Assembly (NCBI GenBank): GCA_029204225.1
Contig: CM055092.1
Coordinates: 68,999,614 to 69,063,613, forward strand
Direction: 5' to 3'
DNA length: 64,000 bases
Origin: Diphasiastrum complanatum
Taxonomy: Eukaryota > Streptophyta > Lycopodiopsida > Lycopodiales > Lycopodiaceae
In this document: in pieces, positions 11,303 to 22,245 of the stretch
Numbering within the stretch: the first letter of the stretch is position 1
How the letters are laid out: the number at the start of each line of letters is the position of its first letter
Made by a program: the position numbers and the translations under genes
The notes under the pieces: generated by a model
What the model was told of the DNA's origin: nothing
Databases searched by the model: none
Seen by the model: only the letters and a program-made list of their open reading frames with translations

Positions 11303-13590
11303 CTCCCACTTCAACTAGTTTTAGCATAGACTTTGATAATACTCCAAGTGAACTTCCAATAGCTTCATTTCCATCAGCAAAATCAGCCAATAATGCAAGT
11401 ACAAATCCAACATCAAAACAATGCTCACCAATGTAGCTAGTTTTACCATATCTTGACAATTTGCACACATCCACATGAAATTGCTCAAACATGAGACAGA
11501 ACAAGTAAATTAAACTTGAACAACACTTCCTTGCTTCTCCTTTGACCTTACTTGAGTCTTCAATATGCTGCAAAAACATATCCATAACACCTTTGCCAAT
11601 TACCTCTCCTTTAATGCTCTTGACTAGCTCCAAATTGCCAACTTCCCTTTTGACTAGTTGAAGCGCTTTGAGATCAACCTCTTGATCTTCAACTTGACCA
11701 TCAAAGTCATTGAGCAAAATTTGTTTTCCAGATCCATTACTTGATTTTACAGCAAGATAACATCCATCCACTTGCATAGCTCCATGTACACAAGAAGATC
11801 CTCCAAAAGATGTTCCACTCTTCATAAGAGATCGATACTCAAGATCCATTGGTTGGATCCACTCCTCTTCTTTCCTTGCTTGATCTACACTTGTAGGCTC
11901 ATCCAAAGAGGTTAGGAAAGCAACATAATTTCCAGAAACTACTTGCTTACCCTTTTGATCATATGTGAGCCTTGAAGGTACTTGTCTTTCTCTTGATGTT
12001 CTCCTTGGCTTTTGACTTGATGAAGGTCCATCATCACCACCATCCAAAGTAGGATCCTTCTCATCAACATCAAGAATGTTAGAACCATATACTTTACCAT
12101 CAATCATGCTTGAAGACACCTTTGGAATGTTTCCCTCATCAAAAATGACATCTCTACCAACAATCACTTTGTTAGTAGAAGGAATGTAAACCTTGCAGGC
12201 TTTACTCACCTCACTATATCCAACAAAAATACCTCTTCTTGAAGATGGATCCTCCTTGGTCCTATCATCAAGAGTAATCTTGACATATCATGTGCATCCA
12301 AAGGTTCTTAGAAAGTTGACATTCGCCCTCCTCTTGAATAGCATCTCAAAAGGTGTCCTTCCATCCAAAATAGCACTCGGCCACCTATTGCACAAGAAAT
12401 TGGCACACAACAAAGCTTGATCCAAAATGGTTTGTCAGATTAGCACTTAACTTGATAGCTTTAGCACTTTCACATAGAGTTCTATTCTTCCTTTCAGCCA
12501 CTCCATTTTGTTGTGGGGTCCTTGATGTTGTATACTCCCTCTTGATCCCATGCTCATCACAAAAGGCCTTGAACTTGTTAGATATGTACTCACCACCATT
12601 GTCACCTCTCAAGCACTTGATCTTTGTGAAGAATTGGTTCTCCCTTGCATTCTTGAACTTGACAAAGACATCATACACTTCATCCTTGCTTTTTAGTAGA
12701 TAGATCCAACAAAATCTACTAAAATCATCAATGAATGTTACATACATCTTAGCTCCACTATTGCTAATTGTAGTAAATCCAAGAATATCCGAATGTACAA
12801 GTTGAAAAGGCTTTGTAGATCTAGAAATAGATCTAGTATAAGGTAGTCTATGTGACTTAGACAAAGCACAAGACTCACAAACATGCTTGTCATTACTTAA
12901 GGAACTTGGAAGACCAATCACAACCTTCTTCCTTGCCATTACCTCCAATGACTTGAAGTTGAGGTGTCCCATCCTTTTGTGCCAAACCTCTTGAATAGAA
13001 ATTTGCTCCCTTGCAACACATCCAACTTGGTTAGCAATAACACAAGCATCAAGTTTGAACAACTTTCCTTGCCTTTTACCTTTTCCAATCAAGACATCCT
13101 TCCTTTTGATCAAACAAGCATCTCCATCAAACTCCACCTTGAGGCCCTTACTTAGCATTTGACTCACACTAAGCAAATTCTTGGTAATAGATGGAATAAA
13201 CAAGACATCCTCCAAATGAACATTCCTATTTGTAGAGAGAGAAATAAGAATTGTGCCAATCCCTTTGATTGCACACTCACCATCATTGGTCGTGTAGATC
13301 ACCCTCTTGTCATCTCCATATGCCAACAAATAAGTGAAGTACTCTTTGTGAAAGGTCATGTGTGAACTTGCTCCACTATCAATCCACCAAGGATCTAGAT
13401 CTCCGTCATTAGCAAGCATACATGAAGAGATCACAAAAGCATCATTTGCATCTTGCACTTCCAAACCATCCTCATCAAGAGTAAGATTACCTTGCTTGTC
13501 TCCTTGATCTCTCTTCTTCTTGTAGCAATCACTTGCAAAGTGTCCTTTGATGCCACAATAGAAGCACTTGAGCTTTGATCTATCCTTCTT
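11298..13590 (-). pseudogene. Chimeric copia pol: protease-integrase joined to unknown 3' ORF
   Basis: Read right to left: protease (WWIDSGASSHMTFHKEYFT), the pre-integrase zinc finger (H-x-H, CESC) and an integrase core with all three acidic residues in context (HSDILG, RGDNGGEY, QNGVAERKNR). A frameshift at about 12390-12420 and a stop near 12285 follow. Then comes the integrase C-terminus (GIFVGYSE, SKACKVYIPSTNKVIVGRDVIF) and the linker before RT, ending EYRSLMKSGT. Near 11810 RT should begin. Instead about 170 codons of unrelated sequence run open to the LTR, with no RT or RNase H motif. The right end stops abruptly at 13590 inside the gag zinc-knuckle region, so gag N-terminus, PBS and 5' LTR are missing here. 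Confidence 0.85.
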
Positions 13591-13735
13591 TTATTGCAGT
13601 TTGCCCTCTGTGATTATATAGCCGACGAAGTGTTCAGGTAGAATATCATATATTAGATGAAGATTTATGATAAACAATCATAATTACTTCAATAGAAAGG
13701 AAACTAAATAACTCACCTTCAAAATATCAACATCC
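13591..13735. other. Spacer at the centre of an inverted duplication
   Basis: About 145 bases of unmatched DNA separate a minus-strand copia fragment from a plus-strand fragment of the same family. No motif is recognised. Confidence 0.5.
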
Positions 13736-14910
13736 TCCAGGCTTACCTCAAGTAACTATTCATTATGGAAAGTGAGGATGAAGTCACTTCTTGAGATGAA
13801 TGATGTTTTGGATATTGTTGTAGGTTTGGAGGAGAGACCAGCAACACAACAAGATCAATTGAGGTATGACAAGAGGGCCAAGAAGGCTCTACACATGATA
13901 AAGATGAATGTTACCAATGAACTTCTCAAGGAAGTTGGTAAGTGCACATCGTCTTTGGAAGCTTGGAATTCATTGAAGAAGCTTTATGAATCCAAGTCTA
14001 CTTCTAGAGTGTTGACTCTAAGAAGGCAAATCTTTTCTTGTTTGCAAAAGAATGAAGAAAGTCCAAGTACTTTTGTTTTGAGAATGAAAGCATTGAATGA
14101 TGAGTTAGCTTGCATAGATGAAAGCATTAAGGAAGGAGAGCTTATTCAAGTGATTCTTAATGGCTTGTTGGATGCTCATGCTAACATTGTTCAAAGTATT
14201 GCTATTCAAAAGACTTTGCCAAGTTTGATGGATCTTCAAGAGATCTTGATCAATGAGGAATATAGGCTTCAAGCAAGAGGTGGATCTACATCGACACTTC
14301 AAGAGGATGCTATGTTCACAAAGGGCAAATTCAAGGGCAAAACCAAAAGCAAGTGGTCTAAAGGGCAAGATCAAGTGGATGCTTCTTCAAGTGGCAAAAA
14401 TAAGGATAGATCAAAGCTCAAGTGCTTCTATTGTGGCATCAAAGGACACTTTGCAAGTGAGTGCTACAAGAAGAAGAGAGATCAAGGAGACAAGCAAGGT
14501 AATCTTACTCTTGATGAGGATGGTTTGGATGTGCAAGATGCAAATGATGATGCTTTGTGATGTCTTCATGTATGCTTGCTAATGACGGAGATCTAGATCC
14601 TTGGTGGATTGATAGTGGAGCAAGTTCACACATGACCTTTCACAAAGAGTACTTCACTTCTTTGTTGGCATATGGAGATAACAAGAGGGTGATCTACACG
14701 GCCAATGATGGTGAGTGTGCAATCAAAGGGATTGGCACAATTCCTATTTCTCTCTCTACAAATAGGAATGTTCATTTGGAGGATGTCTTGTTTATTCCAT
14801 CTATTACCAAGAATTTGCTTAGTGTGAGTCAAATGCTAAGTAAGGGCCTCAAGGTGGAGTTTGATGGAGATGCTTGTTTGATCAAAAGGAAGGATGTCTT
14901 GATTGGATAG
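13736..14910 (+). pseudogene. Copia gag and protease (right arm)
   Basis: Gag begins inside the family consensus (RLTSSNYSLWKVRM), so the true start is lost. The UBN2-type gag follows (DVLDIVVGLEERP, EAWNSLKKLYESKS, VILNGLLDAHANIVQS). Next come a basic linker, the CCHC knuckle CFYCGIKGHFASEC, and a frame change at about 14557 into protease (WWIDSGASSH, IEGIGT-like block, DVLFIPSITKNLLSVSQML). At 14910 the sequence switches without a gap to gypsy RT. From the zinc knuckle to this switch it is nearly identical, inverted, to about 13077-13590. Confidence 0.85.
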
Positions 14911-17440
14911 TCAAGGACGAACTTAACAAACACCTTAAGGTAGGTATAATCTATCCCATCTTAAGTAGTGAATGGATTTCACCCATTGTTGTCATCTCGA
15001 AGAAGAAGACTAGCAAAATACTAATATGCCAGGATTTCCGAAAACTCAATGCTGCCACCAAGAAGGACCATCATCCTTTGCCTTTTACTGGTTCCATCCT
15101 AGATCAGGTTGCTAGTCAAGAGCGTTACAGTTTCTGTGACGGCTTTTTTGGATATAATCAGGTGGGAGTGCGAAAGGAGGATCGCTCAAAGACCACATTC
15201 ACGACGGATTGGGGCACTTATGCCTACAACAAAATGCCCTTTGGTCTTTGTAACGCTCCAGCGACTTTTCAACAAATCATGATGTTAATTTCCGCTGCCT
15301 TCTTGAGAACTTTTCTAGAAATATTTATTGATGATTTCTGTGTGTACAGTGATATAAAGACACACCTACAGAAGCTGAAATTAACATTGCAATGGTATCG
15401 AGATACTTGTTTATCTCTTCATCCAGAGAAATGTTTTTTTGGTATGAAAGAAAGAATATTGCTCGGACACAGAATATCTAACAGAGGAATAGAAGTCGCC
15501 ACAGATAATGTCAAGCTTATAGAGGACCTCCTGATACCAACCAATTTGCGTGAACTAAGAGCTTTCTTAGGACATGTTGGCTCTTACAGGAGTTTTATTC
15601 ATAATCATGCTTCTATTGCTGTCTCTCTTACACATCTACTGAAGAAACAAGTGGAATACTTGTGGAGGAATGAACAACAGAAAGCATTTGAAGATCTTAA
15701 GCAAAGGTTGATCAATGCTCCTATTTTGAGACCACCCAACTGGACTATTTTATTTCACAGTTATGTGGATGTTTCCGCATTTGCTATTGGTGTCTGTCTA
15801 AGCCAAAAGGGCGACCAGAAGAAGGATCATCCCATCTACTTTGCGAGTCGACAGCTCAGTGCATCAGATAAAAATTATTCGGCTACAGAAAGGGAAGCAC
15901 TTGGCATGATTTTCACTGCTAAAAAATTTCGGCATTATTTGCTAGGATATGCATTTATTTTTCATGTGGATCATTATGCTCTTAAGTATCTTGTAAATAA
16001 ACCAGATCTATCAGGACGAATTGCTCGATGGGTTCTACTTCTGCAAGAATTCACTTATCAAGTAGAGCTTCGTCAAGGAAAGTATCATACAAATGCTGAT
16101 TATCTATCGCGACTCAGCACTGGAAAAATTGAAGATCCTATCAATGATGATTTTCCAGACGAACATTTATTCGAGATTTCATCTACAAATCGTTATATTC
16201 TGATATCATTACTTATCTCAAGGATCAGATATATCCGGATGGTTATGATTTGGAGCAAAAGACAGTTTTTCAATATAAGGTAGCACCTTATATAATTATT
16301 AACAATGTTCTGTACAAGCTTGGTGCAGATCATCAGCTTCGAAGATGTCTCGAATCCGAAGACATTAAAAAGGTCGTTAAAGCCTTACACTTAGAAGATG
16401 CTGGTGGACATTTTGCTTTTTTAGAACACAGTTAATAAGATATTGACTGCCAAGTATTGGTGGCCAACAATGTTTAAGGATGTATCAAACTTTATTCGTT
16501 CATGTGATCCATGCCAAAGATCTGGTAAGCCTACAAAATCAATGAATTGGCCGTTGACACCAATCCTTCCTCTTGCACCATTCGAGAAGTGGGGGATTGA
16601 CTTTGTCGGTCCAATTAAACTTGTTACCCGACATGCAAAATGTCGATATATTCTAGTTGCGACGGATTATGCTACAAAGAACGTGGAAGCAGAGGCGACA
16701 AAAAGAAATGATGCAATCTTATTCAAAAGTATTATCACCAAATATGGTTGTCCACTCGAACTAGTAAGAGACCAAGGTACACATTTTTTAAATCACACTA
16801 TACGGTTGCTGACAACTTATTTTCTCATCAAACACAGAAAAACTACACCGTATAATTTAAAAGCAAATGGGTTGACATAAAGAGCTAATGGAATTTTATG
16901 TAAGATCCTGACTAAAATTACTATTGCACACGCAATGGATTGGGATCAGAAACTACCATCAGTTCTTTGGGCTTATCGTAATACAAAGAAAATCACGACG
17001 AAACAGACACCATATTTTTTGACATATGGTATGCATCCTAATCTGCCAATTGAATTTGAGGTCAAAACTTTTCGTATCCAAGCTTAATGAACAAATGCAG
17101 AATGTATAAACGAAAGGTTGACTAATATTGAAGAACTAGCTGAAGAAAGTGAGTCTTTACAAAAATTAACGAAGGAAATCTAGGAACAAAGAAAGAAAAA
17201 ATATGACAGTCATATAAAAAAATGTGATCTTAAAGCTGATGATTCTACGCTGATATATGACAGTCGCCATCAAAAGTTCCCAGGAAAACTCCATATGTGA
17301 TGGCTTGGACCTTTTAAAGTCATAGAGGTGTTTGAAAATGGTTCTGTGCAACTTCAATCACTTGAAGAAAAACTGTTACCTACATGTATCAACGGGTCCA
17401 GACTAAAAAACACTACCTTTGACCAGAATTCACAGCCCTT
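14911..17440 (+). pseudogene. Ty3/gypsy RT-RNase H-integrase (right arm)
   Basis: This is the near-identical inverted twin of 9235-10560 but continues further. RT (KMPFGLCNAPATFQ, FIDDFCVYS) and RNase H (AIGVCLSQKG, ADYLSRLS) are open to 16283. The open frame starts with about 12 codons of out-of-frame copia protease, so its apparent N-terminus is an artefact of the junction. Integrase continues in two other frames: KVVKALHLEDAGGHFAF, then TAKYWWP, CDPCQRSGKP, the catalytic Asp contexts GIDFVGP and VRDQGTHF, and AYRNTKK. The catalytic Glu expected in ANGLTERANG is a TAA stop at 16878-16880. Further stops occur near 17088 and 17180. No chromodomain is seen. Confidence 0.92.
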
Positions 17441-17449
17441 GGATTATCG

Positions 17450-18999
17450 ATGGATGGGAAGATGATCTCAACAAATAAGAATTCGGTGGATGAAGCTGCT
17501 CACTGCCTTAACAATTGCTTCGTACCCACAAAGGGGTACAAGATCTCTATGATTCATGATACCACATTTAAGATGTTCTGTAAATATGCGAACCAAGTAC
17601 TCTTTTTGGTAGATGCTGATGCGATGATTTCAGTGCAAAATTTTGGTTACATTCTAGACGCACTTGCGGGTAATCCGGTTTGTTTTGGCACTATTAAATA
17701 TAAAGCATTTTTGCACTGGATCAAGCACCAAAAAATTTTCGGAGTTGGAGCACATGTATCTCGGCTATGCGCCCATTTTGACATTTTGAACGAGCAAGAG
17801 AAAACATTGCTGACGGGAAGGATGTTGGCCCCCAAGCCAATTGATCTTTCCGACCTCGTTACTAAAATTGCACCAGCCGTCGAAGTAGCAGCTACCACTG
17901 GTATGGACATTGACGCTGCACCATCCAGTCGGAACCAGTTCCAGTTGTGGCGATGGAGACTGATGGAGCTACTGCTACTGCTGCTGCTGATTCTTCACAG
18001 CACGCATCTGCTTTCACATCTCAAAAGTAGCCGAGTGCCTCCTCCTCTGACGATGACGCAACTCAGTCTGATACATCAGACAAAAGACAAACAACTGCTG
18101 AAGGCGACACTGGGGCACCTGTGGCAGATGAAGAACAATCAGACGACCAGCCCCAATGGATTCGCACTATGACCGAGAAAGCCAAAAACCTAGTGGCTGA
18201 AGTGTATGAGTTGGACAAGTACCACCAACAACTTACGATGGAATTTGTCAACTCAAAAAGGAGATGCCAAGAGGATCTCAAGGTGTCTTTTGAGAAGATT
18301 GATTCGCTCGAATCAGACAACACAAAGCTGATTGAACAAAATTGTTCTCTCGCTGCACAGCTTCAAACCTTAATAAAGGAAGCTGATTCTTTAAAACAGA
18401 TCAATAAGGCGATTGAGGCCAAGTCTGATAATTATCAGACTCAAAATGATTCTTTAAAGCAGCAACTGATAGTTACAAATCAACATAATGTCGCGCTCCA
18501 GAAATATTTCCAAGAGGAGCGAATGAGAAGACTGAAGACAGAAGCTGCTCTCTGTGTATGCACCAATGCAGGGTCCGTTACAGTCGACCTCACGAAGCTA
18601 AACCAGCTCCAAGATCAGATGCTCGACAGTTTTTGAGCTGAGTTCCTGCAACCACTCGAGGATTCAAAGGCTCTTTTCGAGGAAGAATTGGTGGAGCTAA
18701 GGGTGTTTTCGAGTGAAGCTACCCCATCTTGCAGCGGACCAGATGCACACAACGAGTACCTTCAGGCCTTACTCAGAATTGATGACCTTACATAGCAAAT
18801 TCCATCTGTGTCTGCCTGCATCGGAGCCTCAGACCATCCCGAGTATCTGGAAGCAGTCGCAAAGATTGACAAGCTCGAACAGGAGCTGTCAAATCTCGAA
18901 CAACAAATGGAAGATCAGAAGCTGGCTGCTGAGTTGCAAACTCAGGACTTGGCAACTGCATTTTTTCATTTACTGATACTTGTTATAGTAGAAGAGTAG
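17450..18999 (+). pseudogene. Extra 3' ORF of the gypsy element with coiled coils
   Basis: Downstream of integrase lies a coding stretch that is not a standard pol domain. The first part (17450 to about 17930) is globular (GYKISMIHDTTFKMFCKYAN, VCFGTIKYKAFLHWIKHQKI) with an Ala/Pro-rich end. After a frameshift near 17940 it continues as an Ala/Ser/Asp-rich linker and then a long heptad region at 18121-18636 (KIDSLESDNTKLIEQNCSLA). A stop and frame change lead to another coiled coil at 18808-18999 (KIDKLEQELSNLEQQMED). Related 3' remnants occur in the second gypsy element at 27468. Extra 3' ORFs are known in Tat/Ogre and Athila-type elements, but the function of this one is unknown to me. Confidence 0.6.
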
Positions 19000-19168
19000 A
19001 GTGTGATTAACTTCAACATTCAGCATGAATGCAATGAGATAAAACAATAGCTATTCTGTATATTCAATGTTGTAGTAACAACTATCAGATCACAAGACAA
19101 TTGTGTTGATAAGTGCATGATCCTACTTACAAAAAAAAATTGATTGCTATAGTTCTGAATACTTTTAC

Positions 19169-19339
<171 letters not shown>

Positions 19340-19747
19340 ATGATCTCTAACTCTGAGGAGTCAGATACAATGAAAACCAGTGTTGGTCATTTGATCTCTT
19401 TCCATGTCATGGATGATCAATTTAGATGCCTTTCTTCTGATCGCTCATTTGCTTATATAGTTATAGGATGAGGCTTATGTTATTCTAATTATAGAGTTTA
19501 AAAGATCATTAACAGTTATAGAGTAGATCCATACATCAATTATTGGTGGAGCTTGAAGACGTAGACAACCACAATTTCCTTTGTATGTGACCACATGAGC
19601 GTGACATTGTGGTGCGGTCGCAACTGTATGTTGACAACAATTGTTGAATTGTGGTGTTCCTTCGGTCATTCCTCTTCGTAAGTTGCAGTTCGTCCACTTT
19701 GCATTGTGACCATAGGCAGGACTCGAGTGGTTCCTTACGGTGCCTTG
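19340..19747. other. Spacer without a recognised gene
   Basis: A 100-codon minus-strand frame at 19475-19777 has no recognisable motif and runs into the LTR. It is probably chance. Confidence 0.4.
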
Positions 19748-20062
19748 TGTGAAGAATTTCAGATCATTAAGATCCAAAATGTGTCCCTTAATCTTTGGTT
19801 AGAAAGTCAACACAACATGCCAATGTAGAAAAATCAACATCTACTCAATCAAAAAGATGAAGACTCAATAAGAAATTAATCAAACATCAAATATATGATA
19901 AAATGAAGTGTCTTTCCATACAATAACAATAACCTATTATATTTCCCACGTGTGGATCCAAAAATAGCAAAATATGAGCATTCTACACACAAGATTGCAA
20001 TATATCATCAAGATAGTGCACCAATGGATAGATGAACCCAAGAGAACTCATGTATAAGCATG

Positions 20063-20157
<95 letters not shown>

Positions 20158-20463
20158 GCCTCTTCCCACGTGTGTATAGCTATATATAGCAGATCCATGC
20201 CTCATTTGAACTTTGGTTTCTCTCCAAGAACTTTCTAGGCCTAAAACCCTATGAATAATATGACTAGGTTCAATGCATCTAACATTCAAATTTGAATGTG
20301 TCCAAATTCGACCTAATAATTTTTCCACACTTTTCAAAAGTGGTAATTTAAATGAACTTTGACTAACACAACTTTCATAAAGTTATCTCTAAGTCTAATA
20401 TGCATATTGGCCTAATATTGACAATTAACCAAAATATGACTAAACTAGTTGAAATCTCTCACA
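19748..20463 (-). repeat. Second copia E-family LTR
   Basis: This is homologous from end to end to 10654-11302: it starts TGTGAAGAATTTCAGATC and ends CTCTCACA. The right flank again carries a minus-strand purine tract (GAAGAGGGAG). It is therefore the 3' LTR of a second minus-strand element whose internal DNA runs right to about 21050. It is about 70 bp longer than the first LTR because of the embedded (GA)n tract. Confidence 0.78.
20067..20154 (+). repeat. (GA)n microsatellite inside an LTR, 88 bp
   Basis: The tract lies after TAAGCATGAAATGAGA within the LTR. The homologous LTR has only a short impure GAGATAGATAAGAGAG at about 10977-10992, so this is an expansion of a seed already present. 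Confidence 0.95.
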
Positions 20464-21050
20464 CTCCCTCTTCAACTAGTTTTGGCATACTTTTGACCAT
20501 AGAACTTTGACCCAACTTTAGAATGATGTCCATCCTAAGTATAGACCTCCTTTCTAATGTTCTAAAGTAGTTTCCATAATTGATATAGAGAATAGTGTCC
20601 ACTTTGGATGCTTCACTATTTCTTACATCAATTTTACATGTTAAGATGTGACTAGAACATGAAGAACCAAATAGAATGTGAATGAAATAATTTTTCCATA
20701 TTTTGAACTTTGAACTCTCTGGAGAAATTCAGCAACCAAACAATAAATGTGAGTGATGACCACTTGCTTGCTTGTCTCCTCCAAGTTTGTCCTTTCTTGA
20801 TATGTCTCCATCATAAAACTCCATGAATGAGCCTCCATCTCCATCTTGCCACAAGAAACCATCAAACCTTGGAAATTCATGAGTAAGTGAGTACATCAAT
20901 GATGCTAATCCAGCACCACATGTCTCCATATAACTGAGTGGTAGCACTAGTTCTTCAAGATCTACTTGACACAAGAAAATGACCATGATTCACCAAAAAT
21001 TGACAATCTCCAAGTATTGGCACCAAGTAGCTCAACACTTGTGTGGAGCC
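20464..21050 (-). pseudogene. 3' internal part of the second copia E-family element
   Basis: This lies between the polypurine tract and the gypsy LTR at 21051. Read leftwards, one frame gives LPLSYMETCGAGLASLMYSL and FDGFLWQDGDGG. Another frame ends KSMPKLVEEGV just before the LTR, which resembles the end KSMLKLVEVGV of the chimeric ORF at 11298. No RT or RNase H motif is present, as in the sister copy. It is cut on the right by the gypsy element. Confidence 0.45.
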
Positions 21051-22070
21051 TGATGATCCCACATTATCCAAAGTTACGGTTTTATATTATAAAATTTTTC
21101 AACTTTTATACATGTAAATATGCTGTATTGCCTAAATTCATGTAAAGGCCTATTTGCATCTTGTAAATTCACTTTTAAGTTAGAAATCACGACATTTTGT
21201 GCGACATCTTATAGAGACGCATTAGTGGATCCCAACCGACATCTTAATGGTTGGTAAATGACATTCAAGCCAGTGTTCGTTCCTATAAGGTCGACACTTT
21301 GTGCCATTGTACAGATGCATAGATTTGAGTATCAATAGAGAGAAGAGAGCTAGTTTCTAATAGCTTGAGCATTCTTTTCCTTTGCCATCTCTTACGACAT
21401 TACTTCTTATCAATTGAGCGAATACACTCTGAACGATCTGTATTTGTTTGTGATACTTGTCTGTCTGTGTCACACATACTTTTCATTTCTTACTGAATTT
21501 CAAATTACTCTAATTTGGATTTTTAGGCATCACCAAAGAGCAACAATTCTATCTAATGTGTGCAAGGAATAAGCCGAAGCTGTTAAGCATAACCATAAGC
21601 ATAACTTCTTCCAATTCTGAATGAGCTATGTGTTTAGATAACGAACTTGACTTATGCTCTGTTCTGTTTGCTTCCTACGATAAAGAACTAATTCTCTATG
21701 TTCAATTAAGAGGAATCATTAGCCAATTCAATTCTGTTTGATGAATCTATTTGTTAGTTGTTGTCTGATCTGATTGCTTACTGTTATCCTAAGAGCCTGA
21801 AAGATAAAGTAACCCTTATAATCACAGGCCTTGATCAAATCAATTCACCATTGGTGTTTTTGGATGCCAATTTATCAAATATCTTTGGATAACCAGATAT
21901 GTTGTTGTAGTATTCATTGCAAATATTACACATCATTCATTACATTCACCATCTTACATACACTTATCATACAAAAGAAGAGATTATTCTCTCTCTTGGG
22001 GAACGATCAAACCATTTATACTACTTAATTCAGTGATTTTGTGAACATCTATAGCGATTAGGCCACCACA
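21051..22070 (+). repeat. 5' LTR of the second Ty3/gypsy element
   Basis: The boundaries are inferred. The segment starts TGATGATCCCACATT and ends GGCCACCACA (TG...CA), and is followed within five bases by a gypsy PBS. No second copy lies in the window, so the left boundary is not confirmed by alignment. Confidence 0.6.
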
Positions 22071-22075
22071 TAACT

Positions 22076-22093
22076 TGGCGCCGTTGCCGGGGA
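22076..22093 (+). other. Gypsy primer binding site (tRNA-Asp type)
   Basis: TGGCGCCGTTGCCGGGGA is the primer site complementary to the 3' end of tRNA-Asp. It is typical of several plant gypsy lineages, including Tat/Athila-like ones. It fixes the element as plus-strand. Confidence 0.85.
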
Positions 22094-22245
22094 GATGAAT
22101 TTCATCTTTTGTAATATTTTTAAGTGTATTAAGTCTACGAATCTTTTTCATGTAACGCATGCCAAGAACACACTCTCAAGCAACTATTGAACCAAAACAT
22201 TTAGAGCATGCACAACGATAAGAAGCATATAGATAATCTAGGAAT

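Noticed and set aside
14874-14910. Apparent gypsy ORF start at 14874
   Set aside because: The first codons are out-of-frame copia protease sequence. Gypsy homology begins only at 14911, so this is a junction artefact.
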